Shown one piece after another: positions 1 to 7,251 of a stretch of 31,837 nucleotides of DNA. The stretch lies in the IMG/VR virus record IMGVR_UViG_3300017746_002081, positions 1 to 31,837 of that record, one strand, 5' to 3'. The translations under genes were made by a program, and so were the position numbers. Numbering within the stretch: the stretch's first letter is position 1; each line of letters begins with the position of its first letter. Under the pieces are notes generated by a model. That model was not told the DNA's origin. It saw only the letters and a program-made list of their open reading frames with translations, and made no database searches. The stretch comes from a virus.

Positions 1-320
1 GTGCTCACAAGTTAGACAACGGAACTTATGTTCCACGATTTGAAGAACAAAACTTTGTTGAGTTTTACGGTATGAGTTCAGATGCGGCAATGGCAACACA
101 TGGTACACGTAAAGATGGATACCGTGGAGCAGAAGGTAAACTTGTTTCTATTCCTTACAAAGGAGAAGTAGAAGGTACACTAACAGAAATACTTGGCGGA
201 CTAAGATCCACTTGCACATACATTGGTGCAAAACGTATTAAAGATATGCCTAAGTGTACTACATTCGTAAGATGTACACAACAGGTTAACCAAGTGTTCA
301 ATCAGTACAATGCAAGTTAG
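1..320 (+). CDS. guaC: GMP reductase, C-terminal part (5' end outside window)
   Basis: This is the C-terminal third of an IMP dehydrogenase/GMP reductase-family enzyme. GMP reductase makes IMP, ammonia and NADP+ from GMP and NADPH, a cytosolic purine-salvage step. The reading frame is open from base 3, upstream of the first in-window ATG at 72, so the gene is cut by the window edge. Recognisable family segments are FYGMSS, the YRGAEGK stretch, and ILGGLRSTCTYIGA near the end, followed by the TTF-R-Q-N tail. The tail and the length after GGLRS fit GuaC better than IMP dehydrogenase. The stop at 318-320 overlaps the next gene by 11 bases, so the two are probably co-translated. In a phage it may help recycle host nucleotides; that role is inference. 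Confidence 0.85.
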   Translation, partial: AHKLDNGTYVPRFEEQNFVEFYGMSSDAAMATHGTRKDGYRGAEGKLVSIPYKGEVEGTLTEILGGLRSTCTYIGAKRIKDMPKCTTFVRCTQQVNQVFNQYNAS

Positions 321-864
321 CACACACAAGGTTCCGTTTGTACACACAATAATTAACAACTTCTTTGACGATGCAGAACTTCCAAGTGTATTTTCTGAAA
401 TAAACTATCTTAATAAACACAGCCAGGACACACAAGACAATGGTGATCCTAAAAGCAGTAACATGACTGCCGTGCATTTAGATAAGCACTACAAGGAAGA
501 TAGACACGTCAGCAGTATTCTTAGATACAACAGAAAGATATTTAATATTGACCTGTCCGACAATGTGTTTAGTAACTATATCAAGATGTGTAATTTTGAT
601 GTAACACAACTGAACTGTTATAATGGAGATGGTAGTTATGCTCCGCACCCAGACCTTGCAGTTATGTCAGCAGTAACATTATTACATGAAGACCCCAAGC
701 AGTATACAGGAGGAGAGCTATGTTTCAGTGACTATGACTATACTCCTAAGATGGAAAACAATACAACTATACTGTTTCCTAGCTTCGAGCAACACGAAGT
801 AAAGCACATTAAAGGCTCAGGCCGTTATAGCTTAAATCAGTTCTTTTTCGTTCATATCAAGTAA
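310..864 (+). CDS. 2-oxoglutarate/Fe(II)-dependent oxygenase
   Basis: A 184-residue jelly-roll oxygenase of the prolyl-4-hydroxylase-like type. Such enzymes use Fe(II), O2 and 2-oxoglutarate to hydroxylate a substrate. The iron-binding triad is visible as H113 and D115 (HPD) with the distal H162. R172 in GRYSL is the expected 2-oxoglutarate-binding residue. A GGEL segment at 134-137 and LFPSF at 155-159 are typical of the family. The ATG at 310 lies inside the end of guaC (11-base overlap). Genes of this type are frequent in T4-like marine phages, where their substrates are mostly unknown. At least three genes in this window belong to this broad group, and two more share the fold. Confidence 0.85.
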   Translation: MQVSTHKVPFVHTIINNFFDDAELPSVFSEINYLNKHSQDTQDNGDPKSSNMTAVHLDKHYKEDRHVSSILRYNRKIFNIDLSDNVFSNYIKMCNFDVTQLNCYNGDGSYAPHPDLAVMSAVTLLHEDPKQYTGGELCFSDYDYTPKMENNTTILFPSFEQHEVKHIKGSGRYSLNQFFFVHIK

Positions 865-921
865 TTTGGTTACATTTATACTTGTAAATTGACCTATTTT
901 AGCATATAATTCGTATAGTAG

Positions 922-929
922 TATAAATA
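922..929 (+). promoter_or_regulatory. T4-type late promoter (TATAAATA)
   Basis: An exact match to the T4 late-promoter octamer, in the gap before hsp20. The octamer is followed five bases later by ATG at 935, which opens only a five-codon reading frame. The hsp20 ATG is 67 bases downstream and has its own Shine-Dalgarno sequence. The other 132-base gap content (865-996) shows no further gene. Confidence 0.7.
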
Positions 930-996
930 CTAATATGTTAAAGAATGCTTGATAGGTTCTTTCAACATTTAACTTGCTTAATAAAGGAGACATATA

Positions 997-1437
997 ATGA
1001 CAAGACATCAACATCTATCAATTTTTAATCAACTAAGACCAGTAACAGTAGGGTTTGATCCTATCTTTGATCACTTCGAAAGAATGTTTGACAACGATAC
1101 GTTAATGACACCATCTGTTAATTACCCACCTTACAATATTGTAAAAACAGGTGAATACACCTACAATATTGAAGTAGCCCTTGCAGGCTTCAACAAGAAG
1201 GATATTGAAGTTAAGTACGCAGATAATACTTTAGAAATCAAATCCATTCATGAGAAGGAAGAAGCTAAAGAAGGCACACTACACCAAGGTATTAGCAAAA
1301 GACACTTTACTAGATCTTTTACTATTGCTGAAGATGTGGAAGTAAAAGGTGCGGAACTTAAAGACGGTCTTTTACAAGTTGAACTGGAAAAGATTATTCC
1401 AGATAGCAAAAAACCAAGAACTATTAGCATTAAGTAG
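997..1437 (+). CDS. hsp20: Small heat-shock protein, Hsp20/alpha-crystallin family
   Basis: A 146-residue cytosolic holdase chaperone that binds unfolding proteins without ATP. The alpha-crystallin domain covers about residues 45-138: it opens with PPYNIVKTGEYTY, includes ALAGFNKKDIEV, and ends with the family signature around LKDGLLQVELEK. The C-terminal RTISIK holds the I-x-I motif used for oligomer assembly. The length is normal for the family. The start is supported by AAAGGAGA about six bases upstream. hsp20 is a common T4-like cyanophage gene and is usually linked to virion assembly or host stress during infection. A T4-type late promoter lies 67 bases upstream, and a hairpin follows the gene. 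Confidence 0.95.
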   Translation: MTRHQHLSIFNQLRPVTVGFDPIFDHFERMFDNDTLMTPSVNYPPYNIVKTGEYTYNIEVALAGFNKKDIEVKYADNTLEIKSIHEKEEAKEGTLHQGISKRHFTRSFTIAEDVEVKGAELKDGLLQVELEKIIPDSKKPRTISIK

Positions 1438-1449
1438 TTCAAAACGGAA

Positions 1450-1488
1450 TGAGTGGGGACACAACTTCTATGTTACTCTCCCCACTCA
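1450..1488 (+). terminator. Intercistronic hairpin between hsp20 and clpS
   Basis: A perfect 10-base inverted repeat: TGAGTGGGGA at 1450-1459 pairs with TCCCCACTCA at 1479-1488, leaving a 19-base loop. The sequence after it (TTCTAATTCTC) is pyrimidine-rich but not a clean T tract. It may be a weak intrinsic terminator or an mRNA-stabilising or processing stem. The clpS Shine-Dalgarno sequence starts 13 bases later. Confidence 0.55.
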
Positions 1489-1512
1489 CTTCTAATTCTC
1501 AGGAGCGATTCA

Positions 1513-1821
1513 ATGATAAGTAATGTTATGGACGTACAAATAGACGAAAAAATTAAGCAACAAATCTTAGAGCCAGGAATGTTCAAAGTTGTTTTCTTAA
1601 ATGACGACCAAACACCAATGGACTTCGTGATTGAGTGCCTTATCGGAATATTTAAACATACAGACGAAACGGCAAGAGACCTTACTGTAAAAATACATGA
1701 AGAAGGGTCAGCGATAGTTGGAGTATTCACTTTTGAAATAGCAGAACAAAAAGGAATCGAAACTACGCAGTTGGCTCGCTCAAACGGCTTTCCATTACAA
1801 GTGAAAGTTGAGAAAGAATGA
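1513..1821 (+). CDS. clpS: ClpS-like adaptor of the Clp protease
   Basis: A 102-residue protein of the ClpS family, which docks on the ClpA/ClpC ATPase and delivers N-degron substrates to ClpP. Visible family residues are the LNDDQTPMDFV segment (N30, D31, D32 line the N-degron pocket in characterised ClpS), H62 in KIHEEG, and GVFTFEIAEQK leading to GFPLQV at the end. The start at 1513 is chosen over an in-frame ATG at 1453 because AGGAG lies seven bases upstream and the extra 20 residues are not ClpS-like and would cross the hairpin. Its ATGA overlap with heme oxygenase (1818-1821) couples translation. A phage copy could redirect host proteolysis; that is inference. Confidence 0.9.
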   Translation: MISNVMDVQIDEKIKQQILEPGMFKVVFLNDDQTPMDFVIECLIGIFKHTDETARDLTVKIHEEGSAIVGVFTFEIAEQKGIETTQLARSNGFPLQVKVEKE

Positions 1822-2363
1822 GCCTTAAAGAATTAACATACGAACATCATCGTAATGCAGAAAGACAACAGTTTGTAAAAGTACTAATGAGCGGACATAT
1901 AGATCCGAAACTATATGCTACCTTTATGTACAATCAGCATCAACAATATAATATTTTAGAAGTATGTTCCATGTCACATGGATTAATGAACGGTCTAATG
2001 GATATTAGACGAGCTCCAAACATCTGGGCAGACTATGAAGAACTGTGGGAAGACAAAGACAATCCACCTGAGCTTTTATCTGTTACTAAAGAATATGCAG
2101 ATCATATCATGAGCATAAAAGATGATGAAAAGAAATTGTTCGCACACATTTATACTAGGCACATGGGTGACCTAAGTGGCGGACAGATGATCCGTAAAAA
2201 GATTCCAGGAAGTGGCACACTATATAATTTCGAAAACGGTCCAGCTCTTAAAGAATTAATTAGAGAACGTTTAGATGATAGTATGGCTGATGAGGCAAAG
2301 ATTTGTTTTGACTTTGCTACTAAAACTTTTCAGGAATTGATGGATGTCAAACTCACAAGTTAA
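1818..2363 (+). CDS. ho1: Heme oxygenase
   Basis: A 181-residue all-helical heme oxygenase. It converts heme to biliverdin, CO and Fe(II), using electrons usually supplied by ferredoxin. The proximal heme ligand is probably H11 in the HxxAE motif. The distal-helix signature GDLSGGQ is at 117-123 in RHMGDLSGGQM. It is shorter than typical cyanobacterial HO1, mostly by a trimmed C-terminus. Its ATG overlaps the clpS stop (ATGA), and its last 20 bases overlap the halogenase start. Biliverdin is the substrate of the bilin reductase two genes downstream, so the two enzymes form a heme-to-bilin pathway. Phage heme oxygenases are known from cyanophages and from uncultured marine phages. Confidence 0.92.
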   Translation: MSLKELTYEHHRNAERQQFVKVLMSGHIDPKLYATFMYNQHQQYNILEVCSMSHGLMNGLMDIRRAPNIWADYEELWEDKDNPPELLSVTKEYADHIMSIKDDEKKLFAHIYTRHMGDLSGGQMIRKKIPGSGTLYNFENGPALKELIRERLDDSMADEAKICFDFATKTFQELMDVKLTS

Positions 2364-3840
2364 AAAAATTGTTATAGTTGGAGGAGGTAGTGCAGGTTGG
2401 CTCACAGCCGCTTATGCCCTATACAATTTACCCAACACACAAATCACACTAATAGAAAGTCCTAACATACCTATAGTAGGAGTAGGTGAAGCTACTATAC
2501 TTGGCTTCGACCATTACCTAACTGACTGTGGTATACCAACCGAACTGTGGACAAAGGAATGTGATGCAACTATTAAACTAGGCACATACTTTCCTAACTG
2601 GAGAGATGATGGTAAAAACATTTGGCAACCTTTTTACTTTCCAATTGAAAAAGCACAAACAGGTAACTGGCATGATGTAATAGACTTATGTCGAGATGCT
2701 AATGTTCCTTTTGAAGATTACGAAAAGTGGACTGCTTGGTATGACATCAGTGTTAAGGATAAGAAGATTGCAGGTAACACAACTGCCTGTGGTAGTGAAG
2801 CTCATGTAGGTTATCATTTAGATGCAGTTAAACTAGCAAACTTCTTAAGCGAATATCTTAATAAGAAGTATCCAAGGTTAAAACATATTAAAGCACACAT
2901 AGATAAGCCTGTTATAAAAGATGGAAACATTGAACACGTTGTATTAGAGAACGATGAAATAGTCACTGGAGACTTCTTTGTTGACTGTACAGGATTTAAA
3001 AGATTACTTTCAAATGCACTAGGCAATAGTAAATGGGTTGACAGAAGCCATATGTTGTTTACAAATGCCGCAGTGGCATCACAGATTAGTTATGAAACAG
3101 AAGATGAACCGCAGGTACCTTATGTAACTGCACAGGCTTGTGACCACGGATGGATATGGAAAACTCCTGTTAAAGATAGAATAGGTAGTGGACTTTGTTA
3201 CAATAGTGATATAACAACTAAACAAGAAGCAGAAGATTACTTTGTACAACATTGGGGAGAACATAGATTAAGAACAGGTAAGTTTAATCATGTACCTTTC
3301 AAACCAGAGTACAATGCAAACAACTGGCGTGGCAACTGTTTTAGTGTAGGACTAGCAAGTGGATTTATTGAACCACTCGAGTCAACAGGACTTGCACTAT
3401 TAGTAATAGGTAGTTCAGCACTACACTATATGAAAAAAGGTTACTATGAACAGGCAGACGTAGATAGATTTAACGAGGACATGAGTAACGTGTACGAAGA
3501 TAGCATGGGCTTTGTTGCACTACATTATTTTAGCAATCCAAGACAGAGTAAGTTTTGGAGACACGTTGAAGAAAACTTTAAAGAAACTAAAAAGATGGAA
3601 GATCTGTGTACAAACTATGCAAGAAACTTTACTCCCACAGTAGATGAACAGTTCTTTCCACGCAACACAGAAATATTTCAAGACATCAATTGGAAGCTAT
3701 GGTTAAACACCGTAGGCATTAAAACTGCTACTGCCAATTTAGGTGAAGCAGAGAGCTTAGACCTTTTAAATAGAATGAAGGAAGAAAACAAGAAAGCTTC
3801 TTATCCGGGCTTAACAAACAGACAATGGAGTAACAGGTGA
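2344..3840 (+). CDS. FAD-dependent halogenase (tryptophan-halogenase family)
   Basis: A 498-residue flavoprotein of the PrnA/RebH family. These enzymes use FADH2, O2 and halide to form hypohalous acid, which a lysine guides to an electron-rich substrate. The N-terminal FAD motif is GGGSAGW (13-19). GVGEATILGF follows at 46-55. K78 in TIKLG matches the catalytic lysine, the halogenase motif is WIWKTP (270-275, with T in place of the usual I), and SGFIEPLESTGL carries E346 and S347 at the PrnA positions. All key residues are present, so it is probably active. The substrate is unknown; a cyanophage relative (VirX1) halogenates varied small molecules in vitro. It overlaps heme oxygenase by 20 bases and the bilin reductase by four. 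Confidence 0.92.
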   Translation: MSNSQVKKIVIVGGGSAGWLTAAYALYNLPNTQITLIESPNIPIVGVGEATILGFDHYLTDCGIPTELWTKECDATIKLGTYFPNWRDDGKNIWQPFYFPIEKAQTGNWHDVIDLCRDANVPFEDYEKWTAWYDISVKDKKIAGNTTACGSEAHVGYHLDAVKLANFLSEYLNKKYPRLKHIKAHIDKPVIKDGNIEHVVLENDEIVTGDFFVDCTGFKRLLSNALGNSKWVDRSHMLFTNAAVASQISYETEDEPQVPYVTAQACDHGWIWKTPVKDRIGSGLCYNSDITTKQEAEDYFVQHWGEHRLRTGKFNHVPFKPEYNANNWRGNCFSVGLASGFIEPLESTGLALLVIGSSALHYMKKGYYEQADVDRFNEDMSNVYEDSMGFVALHYFSNPRQSKFWRHVEENFKETKKMEDLCTNYARNFTPTVDEQFFPRNTEIFQDINWKLWLNTVGIKTATANLGEAESLDLLNRMKEENKKASYPGLTNRQWSNR

Positions 3841-4538
3841 GCGAATCAATTATATGGGACACACTAATTAAAACCCAAGACGAGATACTTGACATATTTG
3901 ACAAGTATGCAGAAGAAACAGAAGAAAAGACCTTGAACAAGTTTAATCAGCCTGAGAACGGTTGGTTGAATAGAGTATGGGCAAACAAGCACGTTCGAAG
4001 AGCTCACATTGACGTTGTTGATGTACGTGAACAAAAAGGTCTGTGGATGATGCACGTATGTTGCTTTCCAACACTAGACAATGGTGCACCTATATACGGC
4101 TTTGATGTTATCGCAGGCAAACGTAAGATGACTGGTGCCTTCCATGACTTTAGTGCATCAAGTGGCGGAGAAGATCATCCGTTGTGTGAATGGTACTTAG
4201 ATGCTGTCAAAGATTTTATTCCTAGTAAGAAACGTGAATTACCTGAATGGGCAACAAACATATTCAGTCCAGGCATGATTGCCGCTGGTAACGTTGCTAC
4301 AGAAGAAGAAGCACAGGCTATTTGTAAACTTGCAGTTGATAACTTAAAGGTATGGTTTGATAGTGTACCTGAATATGCAGGAGAACAAACAGTAGAGTTT
4401 ACTGCTGGTGCACAGGACTATTACTGTCATAATCAGCAACAGAACCCACATACACCACGTGTTATGAAGTCCTTAGGGCTTAACGAAGCAGACGTAGATG
4501 AATTTTGTACTAATGCCTTGTTTCCTAAAATAGCATAA
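3837..4538 (+). CDS. Ferredoxin-dependent bilin reductase (PebS/PcyX-like)
   Basis: A 233-residue enzyme of the ferredoxin-dependent bilin reductase family, which reduces biliverdin to a phycobilin without a metal or flavin cofactor. The core IYGFDVIAGKRKMTGAFHDFS (86-106) is typical; D104 aligns with the active-site Asp near position 105 of PcyA and PebS. The 233-residue length is that of phage PebS. In the C-terminal active-site helix the sequence is NPHTPR (203-208), where many cyanobacterial members have NDKTRR, so the second acidic residue seems absent. PebS and PcyX, both phage-encoded and both phycoerythrobilin-forming, are the leading candidates. It starts at GTG 3837, overlapping the halogenase stop as GTGA. 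A start at a later codon would lose the conserved N-terminus. Confidence 0.85.
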   Translation: MSESIIWDTLIKTQDEILDIFDKYAEETEEKTLNKFNQPENGWLNRVWANKHVRRAHIDVVDVREQKGLWMMHVCCFPTLDNGAPIYGFDVIAGKRKMTGAFHDFSASSGGEDHPLCEWYLDAVKDFIPSKKRELPEWATNIFSPGMIAAGNVATEEEAQAICKLAVDNLKVWFDSVPEYAGEQTVEFTAGAQDYYCHNQQQNPHTPRVMKSLGLNEADVDEFCTNALFPKIA

Positions 4539-4541
4539 ATA
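4534..4541 (+). promoter_or_regulatory. Late-promoter-like octamer CATAAATA
   Basis: The octamer covers the stop codon of the bilin reductase and ends eight bases before the ATG at 4550. There is no Shine-Dalgarno sequence in between. By analogy with T4 late promoters the transcript would begin about two to three bases before the ATG. Confidence 0.6.
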
Positions 4542-4549
4542 CTTGTGTT

Positions 4550-6130
4550 ATGCGATTTTTCGAATTTAAAACAGTATCCAAACCTATATTAGAAAGCACT
4601 AGAGGTATCAAAGGTGCAGTAGACGATATCAATCTGAAGGGTATGGAAAGTCCTTTTAGCACTGAAGAAGGTGGTAAGTTTATTCCTACCAACTGTTGGT
4701 TCTTTCCATTAGATGAACAAACAGAAAGATACGTTGCAGTAGAAAAAGAAGATGATACAACTGATCCAGATGCTAAAAACGGATCATCAGTAGGACCAGC
4801 TTCTGTTCATGCAGATGTACAGTTCCAAGAAGATCTAAAGACAGCTGGTATCACAGGTAAACTAATTGAAGCAAACAAAAAGCCATTAACCGAGTATGCG
4901 GCCATTGTTGTTGAAATAACATCAGACGCAGGTACACTACACTTTGTAAGATATTACAAGAGCAAGACTGCAAACTACATCAAATGGGAACTAACTGACT
5001 TTATGAGAAACATAGAGCCATTAGGATACAATATTAAAAAGACATTATCAGCAACTGCAAACAAGGCACACCCTAACGTAAGGTTCTTTCCAAATAGATT
5101 AGGTGTTACAGATGGTCCTATGGACATATCAGCAGTAGCAGAAAGAATTAGAAGTTCAGAGCTATTTCCTAAAGATGTTCCACCAGAAGAAAGACCAATC
5201 ATTGCAGACATAATAGAAAACTTAGATACATCCATGCCTGCAACAAAGGACTACAAAGGTAACTACGAAATTCAAATAGGTGAGATTGCAGGACCTATTG
5301 CACTATCACAAGGATCAAGCATGGTCGGAGGTGCAGTAGCAGAAGCACAGGAACAACTGTTACAGGTTATTGAACCAGGACTTACTTGGCAGGCTATGAA
5401 AACTGTAGAGTATCCAGCAGACGAATCACAAAAACTTATTGACAGTTTTATTATATCTCCTAAGGGAGCAAAGATAGGTATTAGTGCTAAAGATGGTAAA
5501 GGTGGTGCGAAGGCAAGTGCCGTTAGTATTGCAGAAACTATTGATAACAAACCAGACGTAATTAAATTAAAGAACAAAAACTTCTTTACAGAATTTAAAG
5601 AGTACTTGGGTTGGATGGAAACAATTAAGGAAAAAGATAAGAAGTATCAAGTTTACAAACTAGCAACTAGATTAGGTATGATTAATGAAGCCGAACTAGA
5701 TGCACTTAAAAAACTAGTTGACGATCCATCTAGTTGGAATAATGAAGAAAGAATTAAACAAGCAGTACCAAGACACTATGATGAATACATGAATTCAAAT
5801 GTGTATCGTCCTAAAGACGCAACTTTACAAAATGCCAAGTACAGAAAGCTATGGCACTTCACAACAACACTTGCTAAAAACGTTGCGGCACAGATGAACA
5901 ACGATCCTGATAACCTAAACAGATTCTTTAAGACTGTGTTAGAAAGCTCTAACATGATCCAAATAAAAAGCACGTTCCAAATGCAGGGTGACGACAAAGG
6001 TAAGTTTACCAAAATGCTTGTAATTTATCCACCAGTATTTGATGGTAGAATAAAGTTTGATGCTGGTAAAGAGTTTTATGCTAATATGAACTTGCCGGGT
6101 TCAATGGGCTTTGGTTTCGCTAGAAAATAG
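4550..6130 (+). CDS. Phage protein of unknown function (526 aa)
   Basis: I do not recognise this family with confidence. The protein is soluble and has no signal peptide or membrane segment. It opens with MRFFEFK, a start seen in other large marine myovirus proteins. Charged, acidic stretches are common. The segment SFIISPKGAKIGISAKDGKGG (about 300-320) resembles the D-x(n)-(S/E)xK core of restriction-like nuclease folds, and it is followed by an ASAVS helix; this is a weak by-eye resemblance. It is preceded by a late-type promoter and no Shine-Dalgarno sequence, which suggests late expression and perhaps a virion or packaged protein. Its 3' end overlaps the convergent DUF3307-like gene by 11 bases. 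Confidence 0.85.
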   Translation: MRFFEFKTVSKPILESTRGIKGAVDDINLKGMESPFSTEEGGKFIPTNCWFFPLDEQTERYVAVEKEDDTTDPDAKNGSSVGPASVHADVQFQEDLKTAGITGKLIEANKKPLTEYAAIVVEITSDAGTLHFVRYYKSKTANYIKWELTDFMRNIEPLGYNIKKTLSATANKAHPNVRFFPNRLGVTDGPMDISAVAERIRSSELFPKDVPPEERPIIADIIENLDTSMPATKDYKGNYEIQIGEIAGPIALSQGSSMVGGAVAEAQEQLLQVIEPGLTWQAMKTVEYPADESQKLIDSFIISPKGAKIGISAKDGKGGAKASAVSIAETIDNKPDVIKLKNKNFFTEFKEYLGWMETIKEKDKKYQVYKLATRLGMINEAELDALKKLVDDPSSWNNEERIKQAVPRHYDEYMNSNVYRPKDATLQNAKYRKLWHFTTTLAKNVAAQMNNDPDNLNRFFKTVLESSNMIQIKSTFQMQGDDKGKFTKMLVIYPPVFDGRIKFDAGKEFYANMNLPGSMGFGFARK

Positions 6131-6476
6131 CAATAGTAATAATTAAATAATATCCTAAGAAGTGTAGTATTTGGTCAAACATATTCAATACCCAAAACTG
6201 CCTTTGATTATTCTTCCAACCGTACTTTTCACGTATATTCGTCTTAAAATAGTCTATATGCCAGTGTAGTATGTAATCAAGTATTCCAAGCAACACAGAG
6301 ACCTCTATGCTAGTGTAAAGCGCCATTACAAGCATTGTTAACACCCCATGTGGTATGTAATGTTGCTTATGTGCCGCCCAACCAAAATATCTTAATTTGG
6401 TTGCTCCTAGTCCAAAGGGTTGAAAACCCAAATCAACTATTGCGTGTTTTATCATTAATAAAAGGAAAATTTCCAC
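6120..6476 (-). CDS. Membrane protein, DUF3307-like
   Basis: A 118-residue very hydrophobic protein with about three membrane helices. It contains several His/Asp/Gln patterns typical of DUF3307: KHAIVDLGFQ, HYIPHGVLTML, LDYILHWHIDYFK and MFDQILHFLGYY. The function of that family is not established. The start is GTG at 6476, favoured because AAGG lies about 10 bases upstream and a late-type promoter (ACTAAATA at 6502-6509) sits a further 13 bases away; an ATG at 6455 is the alternative and would lose seven residues. It is convergent with the 526-residue gene and overlaps it by 11 bases. Confidence 0.75.
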   Translation of the reverse strand: MEIFLLLMIKHAIVDLGFQPFGLGATKLRYFGWAAHKQHYIPHGVLTMLVMALYTSIEVSVLLGILDYILHWHIDYFKTNIREKYGWKNNQRQFWVLNMFDQILHFLGYYLIITIAIF

Positions 6477-6505
6477 TTGACTAAACCTTGTTTGTTTGCT
6501 ATATT
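6477..6505 (+). promoter_or_regulatory. Sigma70-type promoter TTGACT-N17-TATATT
   Basis: -35 TTGACT at 6477-6482 and -10 TATATT at 6500-6505, separated by 17 bases, pointing at the small gene at 6563. It lies back to back with, and overlaps, the minus-strand late-type octamer at 6502-6509. Confidence 0.65.
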
Positions 6506-6509
6506 TAGT
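6502..6509 (-). promoter_or_regulatory. Late-promoter-like octamer ACTAAATA (minus strand)
   Basis: Read on the minus strand this is ACTAAATA, 25 bases before the GTG of the DUF3307-like gene. It shares bases with the plus-strand -10 element at 6500-6505, so the two polymerase states probably exclude each other. Confidence 0.5.
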
Positions 6510-6562
6510 TAGAGTAATAATTAATAGTAGTAGAAAGAAAAAGTAATATAGTAGAGAAACAT

Positions 6563-6754
6563 ATGATACACAAGATATCTGAATTTTGCGACAAGATTGA
6601 TTCTATCAAAGCTATGGCTGATAAGCTACGTGACATGAAGTACAACACGCCTAAGGCTGATACTAGTGAAATAGACAATATGATCCAGTCCATACAGACA
6701 GACTGTTTGTTAGTTGCTAACGATAAACAGAAGTATGCGAAGTCGTCAGATTAA
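6563..6754 (+). CDS. Small protein of unknown function (63 aa)
   Basis: A 63-residue, charged, mostly helical protein with a regular heptad-like pattern (ISEFCDKIDSIKAMADKL, then IDNMIQSIQ), which suggests a short coiled coil. No family is recognised. A TTGACT-N17-TATATT promoter ends 57 bases upstream, and the leader is purine-rich without a strong Shine-Dalgarno sequence. The last 38 bases overlap the convergent gene at 6717-7118. The antisense open frame here would give a very hydrophobic peptide without any initiation signal, so I prefer this strand. Confidence 0.6.
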   Translation: MIHKISEFCDKIDSIKAMADKLRDMKYNTPKADTSEIDNMIQSIQTDCLLVANDKQKYAKSSD

Positions 6755-7118
6755 TAAATTTACGCAGAAAGCGGAAGTGAACTGATAAAGAATCAAAAAG
6801 CTCTTTGTTCATACCGTAAGAAATGCGATTATAACTACTTTGACCTATACCAATATAGTAGTCGATATCGATACCATATGTGGGAAACACACCCGTAACA
6901 AATAAACAGTTATCTCCAAGACTCTTAGCATCTCTGCTATTCCTTAATTCTAAATAATATTCAGCAAAACTAGTATCTGGTAGGAAGTCTGGTTTATCAA
7001 CTTTGTCCGCGAGAAGCATAACAACATAAGACTCAAGTTCTACAGGTAGAGTGTAACCACTTGACTCCTGGGTGTCTTTTACAAGCCCATAAAAGGCGCT
7101 TTGATAAAAGTCCTTCAT
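6717..7118 (-). CDS. Protein of unknown function (133 aa)
   Basis: A 133-residue soluble acidic-neutral protein with no recognised domain. The N-terminal half is helical (FYQSAFYGLVKDT, LESYVVMLLADKVDKPDFLP) and the centre reads GDNCLFVTGVFPTYGIDIDYYIGIGQSSY, which looks like two beta strands with a turn. The ATG at 7118 has no Shine-Dalgarno sequence but is preceded, with exactly five bases between, by AGTAAATA, a late-promoter-like octamer. It may thus be translated from a leaderless message. It is convergent with, and overlaps, the small gene at 6563-6754. Confidence 0.7.
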   Translation of the reverse strand: MKDFYQSAFYGLVKDTQESSGYTLPVELESYVVMLLADKVDKPDFLPDTSFAEYYLELRNSRDAKSLGDNCLFVTGVFPTYGIDIDYYIGIGQSSYNRISYGMNKELFDSLSVHFRFLRKFINLTTSHTSVYR

Positions 7119-7123
7119 ACAAG

Positions 7124-7131
7124 TATTTACT
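7124..7131 (-). promoter_or_regulatory. Late-promoter-like octamer AGTAAATA (minus strand)
   Basis: On the minus strand AGTAAATA is followed by CTTGT and then the ATG at 7118. The arrangement TAAATA-CTTGT-ATG is nearly the same as at 4534-4550 and 16325-16338. Confidence 0.5.
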
Positions 7132-7193
7132 TTATTTTGGCAACATAGTTTTTAAACCATTGAAAAACCTACATTTATCTCGAACCTAAAAGG

Positions 7194-7222
7194 TTGACTT
7201 TCTGGCAAAATTTGTATATAAT
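7194..7222 (+). promoter_or_regulatory. Sigma70-type promoter TTGACT-N17-TATAAT
   Basis: -35 TTGACT at 7194-7199 and a perfect -10 TATAAT at 7217-7222 with a 17-base spacer. The predicted start near 7229 gives a leader of about 23 bases that includes the AAAGGG ribosome-binding site of the metallopeptidase. Confidence 0.8.
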
Positions 7223-7251
7223 ATATATTACAATCAACAAAGGGTGAATTA

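Noticed and set aside
832-1014. A minus-strand frame across the hsp20 promoter region
   Set aside because: It covers the late promoter and ribosome site of hsp20 and has no recognisable product.
6505-6693. A 62-codon hydrophobic frame on the minus strand
   Set aside because: It lies opposite the small coiled-coil-like gene, which has a matching promoter, and it shows no start signal of its own.
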